DNA of 8,204 nt from contig JARGGF010000151.1 in the NCBI GenBank assembly GCA_029210905.1, forward strand, positions 1 through 8,204. The letters are read 5' to 3'. Below the pieces are notes generated by a model. That model ran no database searches. It was not told where the DNA came from and was given only the letters and a program-made list of their open reading frames with translations. This document shows positions 1-5,888 of the stretch, piece after piece. The DNA comes from Bacteroidales bacterium. GTDB lineage: Bacteria; Bacteroidota; Bacteroidia; Bacteroidales; NBLH01. Both the position numbers and the translations under genes were made by a program. Positions within the stretch are counted from its first letter, which is position 1, and every line of letters begins with the position of its first letter.

Positions 1-1558
1 GACCTGGCTTTAAATTATTAACATCTGATGACGTAAAATTATTTAACTTTTTAATGTCAAGGTTTGAAACACCGTCGTATTTTTGTGCAATTGTCCAAAG
101 ATTGTCCCCACTTTTTACTTTATAATAAATATATCCTGCATCGTATTTAAACCCTTGGTTAACACTTGTATTAGAAGTATTTTTGAAGGCAACTTTATTT
201 TTCTGCTCGATAGATAATTTATTAACATCCTTATATTTATAAGCTTTTTTGTTTGGCACATAAACTGTAAGGTTTTGTCCAACTCTTATCGTGTTTCGGC
301 GAAGTTTGTTCCAATATTTTAAATCCGCAATTTTAACATCATACCAATCGGAAATAAATCCTAAATTATCACCATCCTTAACAGTATAAATCAACTTTGT
401 TTTATTCTCGGTAGAAGGTGGTGTATAATTTGACTGGTAAGAGGCCGCATAATAATTCCTCTTAGTATATTTTTGAGGTGTAATCACTACCCGTTGTGGA
501 TTAAAGAATATAGAATCTTTATAGGCAAAGATTGAATCCTGAGCATCCAGAAAGGCCATAGATTTTTCCATTGGCAGCCTTAATGGGTAAGCATCACCTG
601 TAGAAGGGATGATATCTTTTTTATATTGAGGATTTAAGTCACGCAATTCATCAATAGAAATAGAAAGTACATCGGCAACTTGTTGCAAATGAAGCTTTTG
701 GTCTATCATGATGGTATCAGTCATCATGGGCATTTTTATTTGAAGAGGTGTAATATCATGCTTATCATAGTAATTAATCATGTAAGCTGCCCCAATAAAT
801 GCCGGAACATATCCTCTTGTTTCTCTGGGCAAATAAGGGTAGATGTCCCAATAATCGCGTTTACCGTTGGCCCTTCTAATTGCCTTGTTAACATTTCCTG
901 GCCCACAGTTATAAGCTGCAATCACTAAAGTCCAGTCTTTATAAACTTCATAAAGGTTGGCAAGAAATTTTGCTGCTGCAAGTGAAGCCCGGTATGGATC
1001 CCTTCTTTCATCAACAAAAGAGTTAATCTCAAGTTGGTACATTCTTCCGGTACCATACATAAACTGCCATAAGCCTGTAGCACCTGCTCTTGAAACTGCC
1101 CTTGGATTTAAGGCAGATTCGATGATTGGCAAATATTTAAGTTCAAGTGGTAAATCATTCTGATCTAAAATTTCCTCAAACATCGGGAAATAGTAATCGG
1201 CTAGTCCTAAGAGTACCGGTGCCGATTTACGGCGGGTATATACTTCAATCCACCTCCTTATTATCTCATTATAAGGCAAGGCTATAAGCGAAGGAATGGC
1301 ATTTAATCGTTCAATAAGAACAGAGTCTGAAACATCTTTTATTTTCAAGTCACCATCTGGCATGTTAACTGATACATCTGTACTTTTTATGGAGTTTTTA
1401 ACATACCACAAGTTCAATAAACTATCTAAATCATCCTCTATTTGTTGGTTATCATCTGATTCCTGCACAATTGTATCTTGAGGGTTATTCTCCGCAAAAA
1501 CCTGATTAACAACAAATAACGTTAATAAAAAACTCAATGTATATATTTTAATTCTCAT
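1..1558 (-). CDS. mltD: MltD-like membrane/periplasmic lytic transglycosylase with LysM domains (C-terminus cut by window edge)
   Basis: This frame is open from an ATG at 1558 to the left edge (519 codons, no stop), so the protein is partial at its C-terminus. Residues 1-22 form a signal peptide with a likely cleavage after VFA; there is no lipobox cysteine. A GH23/SLT lytic transglycosylase domain spans about residues 125-265. It has the catalytic glutamate E147 in IIESALNPRAVS, then the GATGLWQFM motif, and AAYNCGPGNVNKA at 215-227. LysM domain 1 (about 389-435, YTVKDGDNLGFIS) and LysM domain 2 (from about 478, YKVKSGDNLWTIA, cut by the edge) bind peptidoglycan. The family cleaves the MurNAc-GlcNAc bond to give 1,6-anhydroMurNAc ends during wall remodelling. 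The start lies 31 bases after the DUF5683 stop, so it is probably the fourth gene of the parAB transcript. Family assignment is firm; the exact symbol is by homology to MltD. Confidence 0.93.
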   Translation of the reverse strand, partial: MRIKIYTLSFLLTLFVVNQVFAENNPQDTIVQESDDNQQIEDDLDSLLNLWYVKNSIKSTDVSVNMPDGDLKIKDVSDSVLIERLNAIPSLIALPYNEIIRRWIEVYTRRKSAPVLLGLADYYFPMFEEILDQNDLPLELKYLPIIESALNPRAVSRAGATGLWQFMYGTGRMYQLEINSFVDERRDPYRASLAAAKFLANLYEVYKDWTLVIAAYNCGPGNVNKAIRRANGKRDYWDIYPYLPRETRGYVPAFIGAAYMINYYDKHDITPLQIKMPMMTDTIMIDQKLHLQQVADVLSISIDELRDLNPQYKKDIIPSTGDAYPLRLPMEKSMAFLDAQDSIFAYKDSIFFNPQRVVITPQKYTKRNYYAASYQSNYTPPSTENKTKLIYTVKDGDNLGFISDWYDVKIADLKYWNKLRRNTIRVGQNLTVYVPNKKAYKYKDVNKLSIEQKNKVAFKNTSNTSVNQGFKYDAGYIYYKVKSGDNLWTIAQKYDGVSNLDIKKLNNFTSSDVNNLKPG

Positions 1559-1589
1559 TTTATCCAAATTAAATTACTATTTTTCACCT

Positions 1590-2297
1590 CTATTTATGCA
1601 ACGATAATACAAATTTTATCCCAAAACCTGAAATATTTTGATCTTTTTGACTTGCCTGGAAAAAATTCATGTCAGGCTGCACATTTAAACTTAAATCTTC
1701 ACCAATATCAAAATCCATTAAATGTGCGTCGACATTAGCATCTAAAATATTTAGTAAATAAATAATTCCCCCAAAGATAATATTTAAATCGCGGTTTCTT
1801 TTATAGAAATCTTTTCGCTCTTTTATATCATTTTTTTGATAGGCACTATTAATCCAGACAGGTTTATTTTCAGGATCATCAAAATTGATGTATGCATCTT
1901 TGAACTCAAGATACTTTTGATGATTATCGTGTGCCAAAAAAAACATTCCGCTGAAGATACTATAAATAATTGGAATCTTCCAGTATTTCCCATTATAGGC
2001 CTGTCCAAGACCTGGTAAAATAGCAGAATAAAGTGTTGCGCGTTGTGGTGACTTTTTTAAAGGAAGGGTTTCAAATACAGTACTATCCTGAAAAAGACTA
2101 TCCCCTTTAATGCTGTCTAAAGGCTGAAATTCCTTTTTGTTTTTTAATTTAATCCTGCCTTCGCTTATGCTATCGTTTTTAAGGCTATCAACCGTCTCAA
2201 CCTGGCCAAATAAGAAGCAGACATTAAACAACATATAAATCAGCGTGGCACCTTTTAAGTGCCATCGACTAAATGTATATTTCCTTTGATTCCCCAT
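1590..2297 (-). CDS. DUF5683 family membrane protein
   Basis: The protein has 235 residues. Its N-terminus is positively charged (RK, R, K within the first 15 residues), followed by a hydrophobic stretch at about 17-31, fitting a signal peptide or anchor. A low-complexity Ser/Asp/Lys linker runs from about 35 to 80. The recognisable DUF5683 core begins at residue 84 with PQRATLYSAILPGLGQAYN and KYWKIP, then a hydrophobic segment at about 105-122. A second hydrophobic segment at about 172-184 leads into NILDANVDAHLMDFD, the other family hallmark. Function is unknown; the family is largely restricted to Bacteroidota and often sits after parB, as here. It begins 69 bases after the parB stop and ends 31 bases before mltD. 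ATG 2297 is preferred over the internal ATG at 2234, because the later start would remove the charged part of the signal segment. Confidence 0.88.
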   Translation of the reverse strand: MGNQRKYTFSRWHLKGATLIYMLFNVCFLFGQVETVDSLKNDSISEGRIKLKNKKEFQPLDSIKGDSLFQDSTVFETLPLKKSPQRATLYSAILPGLGQAYNGKYWKIPIIYSIFSGMFFLAHDNHQKYLEFKDAYINFDDPENKPVWINSAYQKNDIKERKDFYKRNRDLNIIFGGIIYLLNILDANVDAHLMDFDIGEDLSLNVQPDMNFFQASQKDQNISGFGIKFVLSLHK

Positions 2298-2366
2298 ACA
2301 AAACTAAATATAACAAAAGCACGTATTATCAAAATGACAGCTGTAAAACGAGCTTTAATTTCTCAT

Positions 2367-3254
2367 CTAATTGCCAGACAGAATTTCAGAAATTCTGTTA
2401 AATTCATCTTCAGAATTAAATGATATTATGATACTGCCTTTTCCGTTATCGCTTCTTTTAAGATCTACTTTTGTATTTAATTTTGAATTTAGTGAATTTT
2501 TAAAACTCAAATATTGTACAGGCAATTCCTGGGGCTTATGCTTAGCGTCTTCTTTACGTACCGGATAATTTTCCTCACGAACAAGAGCTTCGGTGTGTCT
2601 TACTGATAAACCTTCATTCAGGATTTTATGGTATATTTTAAGTTGAGCATCAGAATTTTCCAGGCTAATAAGTGCTCTGGCATGCCCCATTGAAATTCGG
2701 TTATCCCGAACTCCTACCTGAATTTCGGCAGGTAATTTTAACAATCGCAGGTAATTCGCAATAGTAGCCCTCTTTTTACCAACTCTTTCACTTAATTTTT
2801 CCTGAGTAAGTGTACATTCATCAATTAACCTTTGGTAGGTTACCGCAACTTCAATCGAATTTAAATCCTCGCGCTGAATATTCTCTACCAGGGCCATTTC
2901 CAAAAGACCCTGATCATTAGCATCGCGAACAAAAGCAATAATTTTTTTCAATCCGGCAATTTTGCTTGCCCTGTATCTTCTTTCTCCTGAAATAAGTTGA
3001 AACTTATTTTCACCTATTTGCTTAACCGTAATCGGTTGAATGATACCAAGTTCCTTAATAGAGGATGCAAGTTCATTCAAGGCTTCTGATTCAAATTCTT
3101 TTCGTGGTTGAAAAGGGTTTGCTTCAATTTTATCAATATCTATTTCTGCAATGGCACTTGTTGATACGGCTTCTTCTACAGGCCTTTTTTCGTATTTTGC
3201 ATCATCAATTAATGCCCCTAATCCTCTTCCAAGTGCACTTTTCTTCGCTGTCAT
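2367..3254 (-). CDS. parB: Chromosome-partitioning protein ParB (CTP-dependent DNA clamp)
   Basis: The protein has 295 residues, a normal length for chromosomal ParB. The N-terminus carries KKSALGRGLGALI (4-16), the conserved ParA-contacting segment. The CTP-binding ParB/Srx domain follows with ANPFQPRK (45-52), GERRYRASKIAGL (90-102, the arginine patch) and ENIQRED (124-130). A helix-turn-helix lies at about 139-165 (TQEKLSERVGKKRATIANYL), with the HARALI segment at 191-196; it reads parS DNA. The C-terminal 50 residues fit the dimerisation domain. ParB loads at parS near the origin, spreads as a sliding clamp, and recruits ParA and usually SMC. The ATG lies 26 bases after the parA stop, so the two are cotranscribed. 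All key motifs are intact. Confidence 0.97.
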   Translation of the reverse strand: MTAKKSALGRGLGALIDDAKYEKRPVEEAVSTSAIAEIDIDKIEANPFQPRKEFESEALNELASSIKELGIIQPITVKQIGENKFQLISGERRYRASKIAGLKKIIAFVRDANDQGLLEMALVENIQREDLNSIEVAVTYQRLIDECTLTQEKLSERVGKKRATIANYLRLLKLPAEIQVGVRDNRISMGHARALISLENSDAQLKIYHKILNEGLSVRHTEALVREENYPVRKEDAKHKPQELPVQYLSFKNSLNSKLNTKVDLKRSDNGKGSIIISFNSEDEFNRISEILSGN

Positions 3255-3280
3255 AATTAATTTTAAGTTACTACTGGTCT

Positions 3281-4057
3281 CTAAGCTTCTACCTTTTCGT
3301 TATTTGTCAATAATTCTCTTGCCATATTAAGATAGCTAAGTGCACCTTTTGAATTTGCATCGTAAAGCACAACAGGTTTTCCGTAGCTGGGCGCTTCGCT
3401 TAATTTAATATTACGTTGTATAATTGTTTCAAAAACCATATTTTCGAAATGCTGGCGAACCTCTTCAACTACCTGATTAGCAAGGCGAAGTCTAGGATCA
3501 TACATGGTTAACAAAAATCCTTCGATTTCAAGATCCGGGTTTAACCTGTTTTGAATCATCTTGATGGTATTCAATAACTTACCAAGCCCTTCAAGTGCAA
3601 AATATTCACATTGAACAGGTATTAAAACTGAATCTGCGGCAGTTAATGCATTCAGCGTCAATAAACCAAGTGACGGAGAACAATCTATTAAAACGTAATC
3701 GTATTGGTCTCTAATTTTATCTATTACACGTTTTAATACACTTTCGCGCTGCTCCATATTCAGCATTTCAATTTCGGCACCAACCAAATCAATATGCGAA
3801 GGGATTAAATCCATTCCTTTGGTTTCACTTTTTAGAACTACTTCGTTAGGATCAAGATCTTCAATTAAACACTCATAAATACTTTTATCGATTTTTCTTA
3901 GATCAAAACCGATACCAGAGGTGGAGTTTGCCTGAGGATCTGCATCTATCAACAACACTTTCTTTTCAAGAACAGCCAGACTGGCTCCAAGATTAATCGC
4001 AGTTGTGGTTTTGCCTACACCGCCTTTTTGATTTGCAAGAGATATAACTTTTGCCAT
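3281..4057 (-). CDS. parA: Chromosome-partitioning ATPase ParA (Soj family)
   Basis: The protein has 258 residues with no N-terminal helix-turn-helix, so it is of the short chromosomal Soj type and not a plasmid type Ia ParA. The deviant Walker A motif is KGGVGKTT at 11-18, with both the signature lysine and the catalytic lysine. The A' motif LLIDADPQ is at 35-42 and Walker B YVLIDCSP at 121-128. IPVQCEYFALEG at 146-157 and RNIKLSEAPSYGKPV at 215-229 are further family blocks. ATP-bound dimers coat the nucleoid and are cleared by ParB-parS complexes, which moves the origins apart. It is the first gene of the parA-parB-DUF5683-mltD run. ATG 4057 is the natural start because MAKVISLANQKGG matches the usual N-terminus; an A-rich stretch precedes it instead of a strong Shine-Dalgarno, as is common in Bacteroidota. 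Confidence 0.97.
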   Translation of the reverse strand: MAKVISLANQKGGVGKTTTAINLGASLAVLEKKVLLIDADPQANSTSGIGFDLRKIDKSIYECLIEDLDPNEVVLKSETKGMDLIPSHIDLVGAEIEMLNMEQRESVLKRVIDKIRDQYDYVLIDCSPSLGLLTLNALTAADSVLIPVQCEYFALEGLGKLLNTIKMIQNRLNPDLEIEGFLLTMYDPRLRLANQVVEEVRQHFENMVFETIIQRNIKLSEAPSYGKPVVLYDANSKGALSYLNMARELLTNNEKVEA

Positions 4058-4140
4058 AATGCTTTTATTTCTTTAAGTGAATACATAATTCCTGCCAACT
4101 ACATGAATATTTTCATCAGTTGCCCGAATTTAGGCAGCAA

Positions 4141-4148
4141 CAAATTTA
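4141..4148 (-). promoter_or_regulatory. Possible -7 box for the parA operon
   Basis: On the minus strand this reads TAAATTTG, matching the Bacteroidota -7 consensus TAnnTTTG. It would start transcription about 75 bases upstream of the parA ATG. No TTG occurs 17-23 bases further upstream, so half of the expected promoter is missing and an AT-rich region can produce such a box by chance. Confidence 0.3.
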
Positions 4149-4192
4149 TACATTAAATTTAAAATAGTAAATTTAATTTGGAGTAATTTGCC

Positions 4193-4251
4193 AACAATTG
4201 ATTTTTATCTAATTCTCAATTGTTTACAATTGTTATTAACTAATTATTAAC
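4193..4251. repeat. Phased short AT-rich repeats upstream of parA
   Basis: The 8-mer CAATTGTT occurs at 4217-4224 and again at 4227-4234, a 10-base step, and in inverted orientation (AACAATTG) at 4193-4200. The 8-mer TTATTAAC occurs at 4233-4240 and 4244-4251, an 11-base step. The two sets overlap by two bases at 4233-4234. Steps of about one helical turn would put the copies on one face of the DNA, as in an operator or a protein-binding cluster. The copies are seen directly; any function is inference, and base composition makes some repetition likely by chance. Confidence 0.5.
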
Positions 4252-4345
4252 AAACAGGATAGGTAATATATTTTCTTTTAGTTAATTGATGTTTTTTTTA
4301 TAGTTGAAATATCTTTTAATTTCAGAACTTCAGAGCTATAGTTTA

Positions 4346-4431
4346 ATCAAAAGTGCGGGCTGCATTTCATTTTGACCGGGGCTTTTTCAACAGTTTGTCT
4401 TTTGCCAGGCAGAGGCTTTGCGGGGTTCAGA
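4346..4431. other. GC-rich island in AT-rich intergenic DNA, nature unknown
   Basis: By my count 43 of these 86 bases are G or C, whereas the neighbouring 200 bases are strikingly AT-rich. The edges are abrupt. Features are two G-runs (4366-4368 region and 4378-4381), GCCAGGCAGAGGC at 4404-4416 and a GCGGGG at about 4420-4425. Neither strand gives a long perfect stem, a T-tract or a tRNA-like fold. An open frame crosses it on the plus strand, but that frame runs on antisense through the DUF4833 gene and is not convincing. It could be a dispersed repeat, a small RNA gene or a remnant of inserted DNA. Confidence 0.4.
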
Positions 4432-4456
4432 CTTATTTAAACAATATATCTAGCAT

Positions 4457-5038
4457 TTATGCCCAGATTCTCTCAGTAATAAGTTTCCCACTTTTTAGGT
4501 CGAAACCAGTAAAATCAACATATTTAACATCGGGCAGGCCAAAAGAGTATTCAAAGTTAACAAAAACATCTTTTAGCTTCGAAAAAACGCCATTTATTTT
4601 GATAAATCCTTCAAATTCGCCTGAAGTGTTTTGAGATATCGTAATTTCTTTATCTTTTACAGCATTTAAACTAATTGTGTATTTTTTACCTTTTACTAAA
4701 GTATTTAGCTTAAATCCAAAAGCCATTTTCCACTCAATGTAAGTAAGAGATTCTGTCTTTTTACCTTTGGTATTCATCAACCAGTAAACATCTACCGGTT
4801 TTTCCGGATCCAAATCTTTTTGGCTGGTTCTATTGGCCTGATAAACAACAATATTTGGGCTTTTACAATGTTTTACAATAAATAATACGTCCTTTTGAGA
4901 TACTACCGGATGATTATTCGTTACCATTCCGAGTGATTGGCTTTGATTTAGTATGTTTGAAACAAACTCTCCGGCATAAGTATAGAAACCAGCTTGAAAA
5001 AACAAAACAAGAATGCCGATAACAATTGATTTAATCAT
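4457..5038 (-). CDS. Secreted DUF4833 domain protein
   Basis: The protein has 193 residues. Residues 1-22 are a signal peptide (Lys at 3, hydrophobic 4-20, possible cleavage after TYA or YAG), so export to the periplasm is likely. The mature part matches DUF4833. It starts with DVLFIVKHCKSPNIVVYQAN at about 50-69 and continues with KPVDVYWLMNTKGKKTESLTY at about 80-100, read here in two pieces: PVDVYWLM and ESLTYIEWKMAFGFK. It ends with FEGFIKING, LPDVKYVDFTGFD and LITERI. The pattern of short alternating strands suggests a small beta-rich fold. Function is unknown for the family. Flanking gaps of 186 bases upstream and 399 downstream, plus its own promoter match, indicate a single-gene unit. 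ATG 5038 is the only start that keeps the signal peptide. Confidence 0.85.
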   Translation of the reverse strand: MIKSIVIGILVLFFQAGFYTYAGEFVSNILNQSQSLGMVTNNHPVVSQKDVLFIVKHCKSPNIVVYQANRTSQKDLDPEKPVDVYWLMNTKGKKTESLTYIEWKMAFGFKLNTLVKGKKYTISLNAVKDKEITISQNTSGEFEGFIKINGVFSKLKDVFVNFEYSFGLPDVKYVDFTGFDLKSGKLITERIWA

Positions 5039-5063
5039 AGTACATTTATTGCAAATAAAGCTG

Positions 5064-5096
5064 CAAATATAAAACTTAGTTTCGAATTAAAATCAA
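5064..5096 (-). promoter_or_regulatory. Bacteroidota-type promoter for the DUF4833 gene
   Basis: On the minus strand a TTG at 5096-5094 is followed after 22 bases by TATATTTG at 5071-5064, an exact fit to TTG-N17-23-TAnnTTTG known from Flavobacterium and Bacteroides. Transcription would start around 5057, giving a leader of roughly 20 bases before the ATG at 5038. Confidence 0.6.
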
Positions 5097-5224
5097 CGAA
5101 AACTTTTATGTTGATAAATCCTATGTTATTTATTTATGAAAATAGAGTTAACCAATTAATTGACAATACTTTAGTTAAGTATCTTTTATGTTATTTTAAC
5201 AGATAAATCATCATAATAACTAAT

Positions 5225-5854
5225 TTACCACCAATTAAAAAAGATACTTACAAATACAGCCAGTCCAAATACAGCAACTACTACACCAGTAATTTTATTT
5301 ATCCACCATAAATTTCTAAGCCGGATTTTATTTCTAAAAACATTAACTAAAATAGTGAGACCCATCCACCAGATAGTTGCACCTGCAAAAATTCCAACTA
5401 AAGTTAATACAATAGGTTCAAATGTTCCCACCTTGTTAAGGCCTACCCCTGCAAAAACAGCTCCAAAAAATACAATAGTTAATGGGTTGGTTATAGTGAT
5501 GAAAAATCCTGATAATAAGTCGCTTACATATGTATTTTTTTGAGTTTTATGCCTTTTAAATTGCTTCACAGGATTACTCCTAAAGATAAGAATCCCAACA
5601 ATAAGAACAATAATTCCTCCTAAAGCCCTAATAATCAATTGATGTGCTGTTAAAAAATCAGCAATTATGCTAATTCCAAACCCGGCAATTGAAGCATAGA
5701 TTACATCGGCAAGCACTGCTCCCATTCCGGAAACAAAGCCTGCTAAAAAACCTTTGTTAATTGTTCTTTGTATACATAATACACCTAAAGGGCCAAGCGG
5801 TGCAGAAACAGCGACGCCCATGCCAAATCCATTTATAACATCTGTAAAAATCAA
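5225..5854 (-). CDS. LysE/RhtB-family amino-acid exporter-like membrane protein
   Basis: The protein has 209 residues, the usual LysE length, with six hydrophobic segments at about 5-27, 38-62, 74-91, 112-134, 146-170 and 188-207. Family marks are SAPLGPLG at 17-24 (the conserved GP in the first helix), the glycine-rich second helix GFVSGMGAVLADVIY, and TNPLTIVFF at 122-130 (the NP motif after a charged cytoplasmic loop, KQFKRHKTQK at 97-106). LysE proteins export amino acids or related small molecules by proton exchange; the substrate cannot be read from sequence. The codon at 5854 is TTG, with an A/G-rich AAAGAAAAGAG just upstream. The first in-frame ATG (5821) would delete half of the first helix, and an in-frame TAG lies 21 bases before the TTG, so TTG is the best start. 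It follows the acyltransferase gene by 34 bases and is probably cotranscribed. Confidence 0.9.
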   Translation of the reverse strand: MIFTDVINGFGMGVAVSAPLGPLGVLCIQRTINKGFLAGFVSGMGAVLADVIYASIAGFGISIIADFLTAHQLIIRALGGIIVLIVGILIFRSNPVKQFKRHKTQKNTYVSDLLSGFFITITNPLTIVFFGAVFAGVGLNKVGTFEPIVLTLVGIFAGATIWWMGLTILVNVFRNKIRLRNLWWINKITGVVVAVFGLAVFVSIFFNWW

Positions 5855-5875
5855 CGATCTACTCTTTTCTTTATT
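5844..5875 (-). promoter_or_regulatory. TTG initiation region of the LysE-family gene
   Basis: The minus strand reads AAAGAAAAGAG, a few bases, then TTG at 5854-5852. A purine-rich tract at this distance can serve as the ribosome contact. The in-frame stop at about 5876-5874 means no earlier start exists in this frame. The choice is supported by membrane topology, not by measurement. Confidence 0.4.
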
Positions 5876-5888
5876 CTAAATTTTTCAC

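Larger units (their letters stand above)
4058..4456. other. Intergenic region between parA and the DUF4833 gene
   Basis: These 399 bases contain no credible gene. The half next to parA (about 4140-4330) is extremely AT-rich and carries phased CAATTG and TTATTAAC repeats plus one -7-like box. The half next to the DUF4833 gene holds an abrupt GC-rich block at 4346-4431. No clear intrinsic terminator follows the DUF4833 stop. No canonical parS palindrome (TGTTTCACGTGAAACA type) is present. Confidence 0.7.

Noticed and set aside
680..1481. Three plus-strand open frames opposite the lytic transglycosylase
   Set aside because: They are antisense shadows of the mltD reading frame, which carries all the conserved motifs.
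2299..2332. TTG-N23-TAGTTTTG as a promoter for the DUF5683 gene
   Set aside because: The -7 box ends two bases from the ATG at 2297, so transcription would begin inside the gene; the internal ATG at 2234 would lose the charged part of the signal segment.
4353..4634. Plus-strand open frame of 93 codons covering the GC-rich island
   Set aside because: Two thirds of it are antisense to the well-supported DUF4833 gene, it has no promoter match and its protein resembles no family I know. The GC-rich island is reported separately.
5168..5184. ATACTT/AAGTAT hairpin as terminator after the LysE gene
   Set aside because: The stem has only six weak pairs and no T-tract follows on the minus strand.
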